NCBI RefSeq assembly: GCF_031455295.1 | Contig: NZ_JAVDSL010000001.1 | Location: 806,001 to 870,000, forward strand | Source of the DNA: Leifsonia sp. 1010 | GTDB lineage: Bacteria; Actinomycetota; Actinomycetes; Actinomycetales; Microbacteriaceae | Reading direction: 5' to 3' | DNA: 64,000 nucleotides | Translations under genes and position numbers: made by a program | The notes under the pieces: model-generated | What the model was told of the DNA's origin: nothing | What the model saw: only the letters and a program-made list of their open reading frames with translations | Database searches by the model: none | Shown: positions 15,807 through 23,892 of the stretch, in pieces | Layout: every line of letters begins with the position of its first letter | How positions within the stretch are numbered: position 1 is the stretch's first letter

Positions 15807-17177
15807 TTACTTGCTGCTCTTGGTCGACTGGTCGTAGGCCTTCATAGCCGCTGCCTGCGCATCCTTCAGGGCCTCGCTCGGCGACTTGTTGCCGAGGAGC
15901 ACCGACTGGATAGCGTTCTGCAGCTCCGTCTGGATCTGCTGGCCGGCCGGCGAAGCACCGAACGACTTTCCGTTGCCCACCACGTCGTAGTAGGTCGAGA
16001 TCGCCTTGTCGAAGCCCGCGTTGCCGGACGGCTTCACGTACTTCTCACGCAGCGTCTTGTCGGCCTCCGGCGAACCCGTGAAGAGGCCGGTGTTGATCGC
16101 GCCCGGCGTCTTCTTCAGCGTCTCGGCACGGGCAGCGCCCGCAGCCTCCCACGCCTGCAGGTTGGTGAGGTTCAGCGCCCAGGCGCACGCGGCGTCCTTG
16201 TTCTTGGCGCCGGTCGGGATGACGAACGACGTTCCCGAGGCGACCGTGAACGGCTGGCCGTCCGGGCCCTTGAACGGGACAGCGCCGATGTCGACCTTGT
16301 CGACGAACGGGGTCAGCACGTTGACGTACCACTGGGCGTTGACCTGCGCGCCGACCTGGTCCTTCACGTACTGGTTGTTCTCACCGAAGGTGTCGAACGA
16401 GTCGGTGAAGCTCTTCACCTTGGCGTAGCCGCCCTGGGCGTCGGTGATCTGCTTGAGCACCTCGAGGCCCTTCTCGTTCTTCGAGTCGTCGAGGGTCGGC
16501 TTGCCGTCGCTGCCGATGATCTGTCCGCCGTAGCCGAGGATCCACAGACCGGCCTGGCCGCCCGCGACCGGGTCGAAGCCGAGCACGGACGGGTTGCCGC
16601 CGGACGACTTGTACATCTTCTTGATCGCGGCGACGAGGGTGTCCGGCTTGGACGTGTCGATCTCGGCGTCGGTCACGCCGGCCGCCTTCATGACGCGCTC
16701 GTTGGTGATGATCGCCGGCGGCTGGTAGAACTGCGGGACCGCGTAGACCTTGCCCTTGTACGTGATGTCGTCGATGACGGAGGGGTAGTAGCTGGACGTC
16801 GGGTCGACGTCGTGCACCTTGTAGCACTGGTCGAGCGGCTGGATGAGTCCCTGCGCCGCGTAGGTGGCGACGAAGTTGCGGTCCATCTGGACGACGTCCG
16901 GGACGTTTCCGCCGGCGACGCGGGTGGTGAACTTCTGCGCGTCGAACGGCGTCTGGTCGATCTTGATGGTGACGTCTTTGAGCTGGCTCTTGGCGTAGTC
17001 GATTCGGGAGGTGCCGACGTCGTCGGCGTTGTCGAAGCCCCAGGCGTTCAGGCTGCCTTTGGCGTCTTTGGAGAAGTCCCCGCCGGACGAGCTGCCGCCG
17101 CTGGAGCTGCAACCGGCGAGGAGCGCCACCGACGCGGTGAGTGCCAGCGCGGCGAAGGCGGTGTGCCTCTTGTTCAT
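15807..17177 (-). CDS. Sugar ABC transporter substrate-binding lipoprotein (family 1)
   Basis: The first 23 residues are a lipoprotein signal peptide ending LLAGC, with Cys23 as the lipidation site, followed by a Ser/Gly linker. The mature part has the family-1 solute-binding signature: TTRVAGGNVPDVVQMDRNFV, GKVYAVPQFYQPPAIITNER and the C-terminal repeat of Asn/Ala-rich helices. It would bind an oligosaccharide outside the membrane and hand it to MalF/MalG-type permeases. A GAAGGGA ribosome site supports the start. A LacI-type dyad lies upstream, and a divergent mannosidase-like gene shares the control region. Its natural partner permeases appear to be the deleted pair at 13.2 kb, so it may be an orphan or may serve another permease. 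Confidence 0.88.
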   Translation of the reverse strand: MNKRHTAFAALALTASVALLAGCSSSGGSSSGGDFSKDAKGSLNAWGFDNADDVGTSRIDYAKSQLKDVTIKIDQTPFDAQKFTTRVAGGNVPDVVQMDRNFVATYAAQGLIQPLDQCYKVHDVDPTSSYYPSVIDDITYKGKVYAVPQFYQPPAIITNERVMKAAGVTDAEIDTSKPDTLVAAIKKMYKSSGGNPSVLGFDPVAGGQAGLWILGYGGQIIGSDGKPTLDDSKNEKGLEVLKQITDAQGGYAKVKSFTDSFDTFGENNQYVKDQVGAQVNAQWYVNVLTPFVDKVDIGAVPFKGPDGQPFTVASGTSFVIPTGAKNKDAACAWALNLTNLQAWEAAGAARAETLKKTPGAINTGLFTGSPEADKTLREKYVKPSGNAGFDKAISTYYDVVGNGKSFGASPAGQQIQTELQNAIQSVLLGNKSPSEALKDAQAAAMKAYDQSTKSSK

Positions 17178-17266
17178 CTGATTTCCCTTCAGTGGTGTCG
17201 CAGCGGGCGTCCTCGCCCGTGCGAAGAGGTACGGGATCCCCTACTGCCGGGGTCTGAGCGACAGTA

Positions 17267-17280
17267 TGGAAACCTTCCCA
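17267..17280. promoter_or_regulatory. LacI-family operator, site 3 (binding-protein gene)
   Basis: TGGAAACCTTCCCA matches the shared dyad in its arms but has CC at the centre instead of CG, so it is the weakest of the six sites. It lies about 90 bp upstream of the binding-protein start, on the side facing that gene. Confidence 0.5.
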
Positions 17281-17366
17281 CATCGCACGCTAATGCAGCG
17301 GTGACGCTCTTCACAAGGGGACCGGGTCCTCGGAGCCGGTTTTCGTTACTTGATCGTTTCTTACGC

Positions 17367-17414
17367 TTGAAGCTTGCGCTTCTCAAGCCCTAGGGTCGTA
17401 TGGCAACGATGCCA
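17367..17414 (+). promoter_or_regulatory. Promoter and LacI-type operator (site 4) of the DUF5054/GH38-type gene
   Basis: TTGAAG (17367-17372), an 18-bp spacer and TAGGGT (17391-17396) form a plausible promoter. The near-perfect dyad TGGCAACGATGCCA (17401-17414) sits five bases after the -10 and would cover the transcription start. The arrangement parallels the promoter at 13083. Confidence 0.6.
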
Positions 17415-17437
17415 CATTCACCGCGAGGAAGGCCCTG

Positions 17438-19723
17438 ATGCCCCGCATCCGCCGTTTACTGCTGCTCGGTCACACCCACCACGACGTCGGCTACACCAAC
17501 AGCCCCCGCATCATCGACGGGATGCACGCGCAGATCGTGCGCGAAGTGATCCGGCTGGCCGACCAGGACGCCGCCGCGCCGGACGCTCCCGACCGCTTCC
17601 GCTGGACCTTCGAGGTGGCGCGGCCGGTGCTCGAATTCCTCCGAACGGCGACCCTCGCAGAAACGGCACGTCTGCGGGAGCTGGCCGCCGACGGCACCAT
17701 CGCGGTCACCGGCGGGTACCTCAACATGACGCAGCTGCCCGACCTCGCCGAGTTCGAGGCCGCCTACCGGTCGCTCCAGCGCATCCGCGACGCCGGCATC
17801 CCGGTGCGCACCGAGCAGCATGGTGACGTGAACGGCATCGCCTGGGGCGTGGCCGATGCGATGCTGGACGCCGGCATCGACCGGCTCGTCATGGCGCTCA
17901 ACCCCGACCACGGCCGCGCACCCCTGGAGCAGCCGAGCGTGTTCTGGTGGGAGGCGCCGTCCGGTCGCCGTGTCCTCACCCTGCTCTCCACGCACTACGG
18001 CTTCGGTGAGGAGTGGGGCATCGTCGACGGGGATGTCGCCCTCGCCGAGCAGCGCATCCTCGAGTTCGTCGAGCGCCTCGACGCGCGCGACGACTACCCG
18101 TTCGACACCGCGGTGGTGCACGCGGGCAACGACAACCGCTGGCCGACGGCGCTGTTCACCGGCGTGGTGCGGCACTGGAACGAGCGGCACCCCGACATGC
18201 CGATGGAGACCGCGACGATCGATACGGCGATGGATGCACTGGCCGCGCAGGCGCCCGCCGACCTGCCCGTGCTCCGTGGGGAGTGGGCGGACTGGTGGTC
18301 GCACGGCCACGGCTCCACCGCACGTGAGGTCGCCGTCTACCGCGAGGCGCGGCGGTTCGCGCTCTCTGCACGCGCGGCCCTCGACCTCGCCCGGGAGCGC
18401 GGGGAGGGCGAGCCGGCGCTCGCCACGGTCCTGGGCTACCGGCGTGGTCCGGTTCGCGTGCGCGACGACGCCGAGCTCGCGGCGACGTTCGAGCGGGTGG
18501 ATGAGGAGCTCCTGCTCTTCGGCGAACACACCTGGGGCTCGTGGGAGACCTACTCCAAACCGCACTCGCATTTCAGCCATTCGCACTGGAACGCGAAGGC
18601 CGGCTTCGCCTACGGGGCCTGGGATCTCGCCCGCGACCTGAACGTCGAGTCGCTGTACCGCCTCGCGGCGTCCGGCCGCGAGGCAGAGCCTGCGGACGGC
18701 GTGCTGGTCGCCAACCTCACCGACCGCCGGCGCCGGGAGGCCGTCGAGGCGGAGGTCGGAGGGTCCCGCCGGGTGACGCTGGTCGCGGACGTGCACGCGT
18801 CGTCCGTCGTGGTGCTGCCCGCGCCCGCCGAGGAGCCCGCGGCCACGAGCGGAACGACCGTCGAGACGGGTCGTTTCCGGGCGACCGTCGACCCGGGGCG
18901 CGGCGGCGTCGTCTCGCTCGTGGACCTCCGGACCGGCCGGGAGCTGGTGGATGCGCAGGCACCGCACGGTCTAGGGGCCGTCGTCGCCGAGACGGTCACC
19001 ACGGCCGGTCGCTCGCACGCCGTCTTCGACAACCCGAAGAACTTCAACCCCGGCTTCCCCGGCCCCGAGTTTGAGCGCTCGCACGCCGCATCCACCTCGT
19101 CGCCGGAGACGATCGAGACCGACGCCTACGCGCGCATCCGATGGTCGAGCGACCTCCCCGGGAGCCTCACTGCCACGCACACGCTCACCCTCTACCGCGA
19201 CCTGGACGACATCGACCTCGCCGTGCACCTCGCGAAGCCCGAGCACTTCGGGCCGGAGAGCCTGTTCGTCGCCTTCCCGTTCGCGGTGGACCGCCCGGAG
19301 TTCCTGCTGGAGACCGCGGGCGCCGTCTTCGCCGCCGAGACCGAACAGCTGCCGGACACGTCGAAGGACTGGTACTCCGTGCAGCACGCCGTCGGCGTTC
19401 GCAGCGCCGACGGCGGATCGGCGATGCTGTGGGGCACGGTGGATGCGCCGCTCGTCCAGCTGGGCGGCTTCCACACCGGAAAGTGGGCGCGCACGCTCGA
19501 TGCGCCGGTGGGGCACATCAACAGCTGGGTCATGAACAATCTGCACTTCACCAACTTCCAGGCGCGGCAGGAGTTCACCGGGACGCTGCATTACCGATTC
19601 CGCCCGGCGGAGGCGGCGGAGGGATCGGACGCTGTCGACCTGCGCGCGGAGGTCGCCGCATTCGGCGCCGACCTCGCCCTGCCGCTGCAGGCGCGCTCGT
19701 ATGCCGGTCCGCTGGGGAGCTGA
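17438..19723 (+). CDS. DUF5054/GH38-type glycosidase (alpha-mannosidase-like), 761 aa
   Basis: The N-terminal motif GHTHHDVGYT (11-20) matches the metal-binding HxHxD start of GH38 alpha-mannosidases, and the first 270 residues follow the GH38 seven-stranded barrel (ALNPDHGRAPLEQPSVFWWE, WGIVDGDVALAEQRILEFV). The remaining 480 residues carry the beta-sandwich blocks, with HTWGSWETYSKPHSHFSHSH probably near the active site. This corresponds to the DUF5054 group, whose activity is not well established. No signal peptide is present, so the substrate must be imported. The start follows GAGGAAGG. A LacI-type operator precedes it, and the sugar-binding protein is divergent. Alpha-mannoside hydrolysis is the best guess. 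Confidence 0.75.
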   Translation: MPRIRRLLLLGHTHHDVGYTNSPRIIDGMHAQIVREVIRLADQDAAAPDAPDRFRWTFEVARPVLEFLRTATLAETARLRELAADGTIAVTGGYLNMTQLPDLAEFEAAYRSLQRIRDAGIPVRTEQHGDVNGIAWGVADAMLDAGIDRLVMALNPDHGRAPLEQPSVFWWEAPSGRRVLTLLSTHYGFGEEWGIVDGDVALAEQRILEFVERLDARDDYPFDTAVVHAGNDNRWPTALFTGVVRHWNERHPDMPMETATIDTAMDALAAQAPADLPVLRGEWADWWSHGHGSTAREVAVYREARRFALSARAALDLARERGEGEPALATVLGYRRGPVRVRDDAELAATFERVDEELLLFGEHTWGSWETYSKPHSHFSHSHWNAKAGFAYGAWDLARDLNVESLYRLAASGREAEPADGVLVANLTDRRRREAVEAEVGGSRRVTLVADVHASSVVVLPAPAEEPAATSGTTVETGRFRATVDPGRGGVVSLVDLRTGRELVDAQAPHGLGAVVAETVTTAGRSHAVFDNPKNFNPGFPGPEFERSHAASTSSPETIETDAYARIRWSSDLPGSLTATHTLTLYRDLDDIDLAVHLAKPEHFGPESLFVAFPFAVDRPEFLLETAGAVFAAETEQLPDTSKDWYSVQHAVGVRSADGGSAMLWGTVDAPLVQLGGFHTGKWARTLDAPVGHINSWVMNNLHFTNFQARQEFTGTLHYRFRPAEAAEGSDAVDLRAEVAAFGADLALPLQARSYAGPLGS

Positions 19724-19844
19724 CCGCCGCATCCTCGACCCGAACCTGGGAACGGCCTGCCAACCGGGCGGATCCGCCATCCGGTCGCGTCCTCGCCTCC
19801 GGAGGACTCCCTGGCGGGCGTTCCCTCCCCCGCCGGAGAACAGG

Positions 19845-19888
19845 CGCGGCATGCCGACGCGAACCCGAGGCGTGCACGGCATGCCGCG
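19845..19888. terminator. Inverted repeat, possible terminator of the gene at 17438
   Basis: CGCGGCATGCCG (19845-19856) and CGGCATGCCGCG (19877-19888) form a perfect 12-bp inverted repeat with a 20-bp loop. It lies 120 bp after the stop, within a 297-bp gap where I see no gene. TAGGGT at 19961-19966 may be the -10 of the downstream ABC operon. Confidence 0.4.
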
Positions 19889-20020
19889 TCCTGTCCGGCC
19901 TCGCCGAAGCGGCCGTGTCGGATCGTCCGTACTCCTGGACATGGCGTCGGGCCCCGCCGATAGGGTGGTCGCACGGGCTGTCCGACGTGCGGGCGGCACG
20001 GACGACGTGAGGGGGTGCGC

Positions 20021-20788
20021 GTGGCGGAGGACGACGACCTCGCGATCAGGGTTCGCGGGCTGCACAAGCGGTTCGGCCAGAAGGTCGCGGTCGACGGGAT
20101 CGACCTGGATGTGCCGTCCGGCAGCTTCTACGGGCTGGTCGGACCGAACGGCGCGGGCAAGACGACGACGCTCAGCATGGCGACCGGCCTGCTGCGTCCG
20201 GATGCCGGCGAGGTGCTCATCCACGGCGTCGACATGTGGAAGAACCCGCTCGCGGCGAAGGCGATGGTCGGCGTCCTGTCGGACGGCGTCCGGCTGTTCG
20301 ACCGCCTGACCGGGCAGCAGCTCGTCGAGTACGCGGGACTCCTGAGCGGGATGGACCGCCCCACCGCCCAGCAGCGCACTCACGACCTGCTGCAGCTGCT
20401 CGACCTGGAGTCGGCGGGCGGCACGCTCGTCGTCGACTACTCCGCGGGCATGACGAAGAAGATCGCCCTCGCCGCCGCGATGGTGCACGCTCCGCGCGTT
20501 CTCGTGCTGGACGAGCCGTTCGAGTCGGTCGACCCGGTCTCGGCGGCGAACATCCGCGACATCCTCCGCACGTATGTCGACGGCGGAGGGACCGTGGTGG
20601 TCTCGTCGCACGTGATGGATCTGGTGGAGCGGATGTGCGACCACGTCGCCGTCATCACGGCCGGGCGCGTGGTCGCCGCGGGCTCGGTCGACGACGTGCG
20701 TGCGGGTTCGACGCTCGAGGACCGTTTCGTCGAGCTCGTCGGCGGACGCCGTGTCGGGGAGGGGCCGGAGTGGTTGCGACACTCGTAA
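20021..20788 (+). CDS. ABC transporter ATP-binding protein, 255 aa
   Basis: A complete ATPase: Walker A GLVGPNGAGKTTTLSMATG, a signature variant DYSAGMTKKIALAAA (YSAGM in place of LSGGQ), Walker B RVLVLDEPFESVDP and the switch His in VVVSSHVMDL. This is the ABC-2/drug-export type. I place the start at the GTG at 20021, six bases after GAGGGGG; an earlier GTG at 20015 overlaps that site. Its last 19 bases overlap the permease gene, so the two form a coupled pair. It acts on the inner face of the membrane; the substrate is unknown. Confidence 0.85.
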   Translation: MAEDDDLAIRVRGLHKRFGQKVAVDGIDLDVPSGSFYGLVGPNGAGKTTTLSMATGLLRPDAGEVLIHGVDMWKNPLAAKAMVGVLSDGVRLFDRLTGQQLVEYAGLLSGMDRPTAQQRTHDLLQLLDLESAGGTLVVDYSAGMTKKIALAAAMVHAPRVLVLDEPFESVDPVSAANIRDILRTYVDGGGTVVVSSHVMDLVERMCDHVAVITAGRVVAAGSVDDVRAGSTLEDRFVELVGGRRVGEGPEWLRHS

Positions 20789-22341
20789 GGCTGCGCCTGC
20801 TCGTCCTCAAGAACTCGTTCCGCCGCAGCACCGGGCAGCTGGTCGCCGTGATCATCGGCGCGATCTACGGCGCCGTCGGCCTCCTCGTCGTCCTCGGCGC
20901 GCTCGTCGGCCTCTCGTTCGCGCCCGCGGAGGTCGCGACCACCGCCGTGGTGCTCGCGGGCTCAGCGGCCGTGCTCGGCTGGGCGGTGCTGCCGCTGCTG
21001 CTCTCCGGCGTCGAGCAGACGCTCGACCCGGGCCATCTCGCGGTCTACCCGATCGCGCTGCGGCCGCTGATGATCGGGATGCTGCTGAGCGGCGCGGTCG
21101 GTGTGGCCGGGGCCGCGACGACGCTCGCGTCCCTCGGCACCGCCCTGCCCTGGCTGCATTCGCCGGGTGTCGCTCTGATCGCCCTCGTCACGGGCGTGCT
21201 CGGCGCCGCGACCTGCATCGTCGTGTCGCGCGCGGTCACCTCCATCGCGAGCGGCCTGTCGTCGGGCCGCCGCTTCCGCGAGGCCAGTGGCCTGCTCATC
21301 CTGATCCCGCTCATCCTCGCCGGGCCGATCATCATCGGGATCACCAGCGGCTTGCGGTCGTCCGCAGACGCCCTGCCCGCGGTCGCCGCCGGCCTCGGCT
21401 GGTCGCCCCTCGGCGCGGTGTGGGCCGTGCCCAGCGCCGTCGCCGCGGGAGACCCGCTCGGCGCGCTGCTGCGGCTGCTCATCGCCGTCGCGACGTTCGC
21501 GGTGCTCTGGGCGGTCTGGCGGTGGGGGCTCGCGCGCTCCCTGGTCACACCAGCCCGCGCTTCGTCGCGCGTGCGCGCGCCCGGCAAGTCGGGCCTGTTC
21601 GGCATCCTGCCGGGCACACCGGCCGGCGCCATCGCGGCGCGCTGCCTCACCTACTGGTTCCGCGACCCGCGATACCTTCGGCAGCTGCTCATCATCCCGC
21701 TGCTCCCGGCGATCATGTGGTTCTACTCGAGCATCAACCACTCGACCGGCTACTTCTTCGCCGCCGGCCCGGTGGTGGCGTTCACGCTCGGGATCGGGAT
21801 GATCGCCGACGTCTCGTACGACTCGACCGCGTTCGCGCTCCACGTGTCGAAGGCCGTGCCGGGTCGCGCCGACCGCTGGGGTCGCGCATCCGCCCTGCTG
21901 ACGTTCGCGATCCCGGCGGTCGTCATCATCTCCGTCGGCGCCACGGCCTTCGAGGGCGACTGGCTGCCCGCACCCGGCCTGCTCGGGCTGTCGCTCGGGA
22001 TGCTGCTCAGCGGCGCCGCCGTCTGCTCGGTGACCTCGGCACGGTTCGTCTTCCCGGTGCCGGAGCCCGGCGACAACCCATTCCGGTCGCGGCCGGGCAG
22101 CAACATCTCGCTGCTCGGGCCGACGTTCGCGGCGTGGGGCGTCATCGCCGTGCTGTGCCTGCCGGAGATCGTGCTGCTCATCGTCTCCCTGGTGACCCGC
22201 GAAGCGATCTGGGGATGGATCGGCCTCCTCGTCGGCATCGTGCTCGGCGCGATCCTGCTCGTCGTCGGCGTGCGCGTCGGCGGCCGGGTGCTGGACTCCC
22301 GGGCGCCGGAGCTGCTGCTGCAGCTGCGGAAGGACGCCTGA
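20770..22341 (+). CDS. ABC transporter permease, 523 aa, about 12 membrane segments
   Basis: Starts at a GTG preceded by a GGGGAGGGG site inside the ATPase gene. The protein is almost entirely hydrophobic, with around 12 segments in two similar halves: QLVAVIIGAIYGAVGLLVVL, TTAVVLAGSAAVLGWAVLPL and others. The cytoplasmic loop SRVRAPGKSGLFGILPGTP divides the halves. It resembles large single-chain ABC-2 permeases of Actinobacteria. With the preceding ATPase it forms an exporter of unknown substrate. There is no link to the sugar genes apart from position, and no operator precedes the pair. Confidence 0.8.
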   Translation: MVATLVRLRLLVLKNSFRRSTGQLVAVIIGAIYGAVGLLVVLGALVGLSFAPAEVATTAVVLAGSAAVLGWAVLPLLLSGVEQTLDPGHLAVYPIALRPLMIGMLLSGAVGVAGAATTLASLGTALPWLHSPGVALIALVTGVLGAATCIVVSRAVTSIASGLSSGRRFREASGLLILIPLILAGPIIIGITSGLRSSADALPAVAAGLGWSPLGAVWAVPSAVAAGDPLGALLRLLIAVATFAVLWAVWRWGLARSLVTPARASSRVRAPGKSGLFGILPGTPAGAIAARCLTYWFRDPRYLRQLLIIPLLPAIMWFYSSINHSTGYFFAAGPVVAFTLGIGMIADVSYDSTAFALHVSKAVPGRADRWGRASALLTFAIPAVVIISVGATAFEGDWLPAPGLLGLSLGMLLSGAAVCSVTSARFVFPVPEPGDNPFRSRPGSNISLLGPTFAAWGVIAVLCLPEIVLLIVSLVTREAIWGWIGLLVGIVLGAILLVVGVRVGGRVLDSRAPELLLQLRKDA

Positions 22342-22380
22342 GGACGCCCACACGGCGAACTCGTGCGGCAGGCTGGGGAC

Positions 22381-22956
22381 GTGGCACAGGACGACAGAGC
22401 GAGCGCCGATGGAACGCCGGCCGACGGGCAGCGGCCCGTGGACTGGCGGCCTGTGGACTGGCGGCCCGTGGTCGCCGCGCTGGCCAACCGGGACGCGCGT
22501 GCGGTGTGGGCGCAGCTCATCGCGGACGGCGGACCGGTCGCCGGGATGAGCCCGGCGAGGCAGCGACGCGCCCTGGCGCTGCTCGAGGGCGTCGGCCTGG
22601 TGCACCGCGCGGGCGACGACTCCTACGAGCCGGTCGACACCGCGTTCCGGGAACTGCTGGCCGCGTCGGCGTCGCTGCAGCCGCGCCGCGAGGGCGTCGA
22701 GCGGTTCCTGCGCCCGGACGGCCGGATCGACCGCTTCCCGGCGGCCGCCGACGACCGCTCCGCGCTGCTCGCCCACATCGGAGACCGCGTGCTCGCCGAC
22801 GGCGAGACCGTCACCGAACGCGACCTCACCGACCGCCTGGCACGATTCGGCGACGACCCGGTGACGTTGCGGCGCTACCTGGTCGACGCGGGCATCCTGC
22901 TGCGCACGCGCTCGGGGTCGGAGTACACCCGCGCGGAAGCTCCCACAGACTCCTGA
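22381..22956 (+). CDS. DUF2087-domain protein, probable DNA-binding regulator, 191 aa
   Basis: The C-terminal half has the DUF2087 pattern: RFLRPDGRIDRFPAAADDRS, then LLAHIGDRVLADGETVTERD, and DPVTLRRYLVDAGILLRTRS ending with a tyrosine, as in small transcriptional regulators. The N-terminal half (VVAALANRDARAVWAQLIAD, SPARQRRALALLEGVGLVHR) looks like a winged-helix domain. A 15-bp direct repeat (22438-22467) encodes VDWRP twice, a recent in-frame duplication. I chose the GTG at 22381; an upstream GTG at 22363 is possible. It follows the ABC permease by 39 bp and may be in the same transcript. Confidence 0.7.
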   Translation: MAQDDRASADGTPADGQRPVDWRPVDWRPVVAALANRDARAVWAQLIADGGPVAGMSPARQRRALALLEGVGLVHRAGDDSYEPVDTAFRELLAASASLQPRREGVERFLRPDGRIDRFPAAADDRSALLAHIGDRVLADGETVTERDLTDRLARFGDDPVTLRRYLVDAGILLRTRSGSEYTRAEAPTDS

Positions 22957-22965
22957 CCGGACCGC

Positions 22966-23553
22966 TCAGGATGCCGTGGATGCGCGCCGCGCGTGCGCCT
23001 TCTGCATCTTGACCGCGTTTCCGCAGCCCGCCATGGTGCACCACCGGCTGGAGCGGTTCTTGGAGTAGTCGTAGTACGCCCACCGGCAGGTGACCCGATC
23101 GCAGACCTTGAGCCGCGCCCAGCTGCCGTCCTCGCGGGAGGCGCGCACCGCATCCAGCACTCCGGCCAGAGCGGCGCGGGCGCCGCGATCGGTCGCGGGT
23201 GCCAGCGCGAACGACGACGGACCGCCGAAGGACAGCCGGAGCGGCAGCTCGGCGAGCGCGTCGTCGAGGCCGCGGAGCGCGGCAGGGTCGGCGTCGTGGC
23301 CGGCGTGCGTGGCGAGCACGGAGCGGAGCCCTTCGCGCACGGTCTTCGCGAGCATCAGGTCATCATCGGTGGCGGCGACGCCCTCCGCGAGCAGACCGCG
23401 GCCCTTCAGCCACGCCGCGAGGTCGTCCGGGCTCTCCCAGCCCTCCTCGTCCTCCTGGTACTCGACGGTGTTGACGAAGTCCCGCACCAGCCGCAGCTGC
23501 GCGGGGATGACTTCGTTCTCCCGTTCGAACGCGAGATCCGTCTGCCGACCCAT
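22966..23553 (-). CDS. CGNR zinc-finger protein (ABATE domain), 195 aa
   Basis: The N-terminal ABATE-like region (LRLVRDFVNTVEYQ, DLAAWLKGRGLL) is followed by the C-terminal treble-clef CGNR motif: LKVCDRVTCRWAYYDYSKNR, SSRWCTMAGCGNAVKMQKAH. All four zinc cysteines are present. These proteins are presumed transcriptional regulators responding to stress or toxic compounds. The start is the ATG at 23553; upstream frame extension has no support. It is transcribed divergently from a small gene at 23642, sharing a control region with TTGACA elements at 23571 and 23601. It converges on the DUF2087 gene with a nine-base gap. Confidence 0.85.
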   Translation of the reverse strand: MGRQTDLAFERENEVIPAQLRLVRDFVNTVEYQEDEEGWESPDDLAAWLKGRGLLAEGVAATDDDLMLAKTVREGLRSVLATHAGHDADPAALRGLDDALAELPLRLSFGGPSSFALAPATDRGARAALAGVLDAVRASREDGSWARLKVCDRVTCRWAYYDYSKNRSSRWCTMAGCGNAVKMQKAHARRASTAS

Positions 23554-23603
23554 GACACCAGCATACGCTCTTGACAGGTGTCTATGCAGTGGGCATGGTG
23601 TTG

Positions 23604-23630
23604 ACACCGGTATTAACGCTTAGCCGGTGT
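23604..23630. promoter_or_regulatory. Inverted repeat, candidate operator
   Basis: ACACCGG (23604-23610) and CCGGTGT (23624-23630) are perfect inverted 7-bp arms 13 bp apart. They lie between the CGNR gene and the divergent small gene, directly downstream of TTGACA (23601-23606). The CGNR protein is a candidate ligand, by position only. Confidence 0.4.
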
Positions 23631-23641
23631 AGGAGGTTATC

Positions 23642-23827
23642 GTGGATCAGACAGCACAGCAGATCATCGCGGTCGGACATCGACCGGCCATCCCGGCCGA
23701 GCGGATCGGGCGGTGGATGCGCATCCACTACCGGGCGATGCGGGTGGGGCGCCGACGACCGCGAGCCGTTCGAGACCCGTGGATCGACCACGTCTCACCG
23801 TGGGCGTTCTGGGGCCTCCACCGCTAG
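23642..23827 (+). CDS. Small basic tryptophan-rich protein, 61 aa
   Basis: A textbook AGGAGG ribosome site lies six bases before the GTG, which is the main evidence that this short frame is used. The protein has a polar start (MDQTAQQIIAVGHRPAIPAE), a strongly basic middle (RMRIHYRAMRVGRRRPRAVR) and an aromatic end (DPWIDHVSPWAFWGLHR). It has four Trp and eleven Arg residues. It has no signal peptide and no clear membrane span. I do not recognise it. Divergence from a CGNR regulator and the operator-like repeat in front suggest regulated expression. Confidence 0.5.
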   Translation: MDQTAQQIIAVGHRPAIPAERIGRWMRIHYRAMRVGRRRPRAVRDPWIDHVSPWAFWGLHR

Positions 23828-23831
23828 CCCT

Positions 23832-23888
23832 CGAGGTGCACCTTGTGGCGCTTATTCGGGCGGGATAGCGACCACGACGTGCACCTCG
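23832..23888. terminator. Long palindrome between convergent genes, probable bidirectional terminator
   Basis: CGAGGTGCAC (23832-23841) pairs with GTGCACCTCG (23879-23888), and pairing continues partly inward (GTGGCGC with GCGACCAC). It fills nearly the whole gap between the small gene and the leftward glycosidase operon. The GTGCAC arms resemble those of the array at 15022. Confidence 0.6.
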
Positions 23889-23892
23889 GCGC

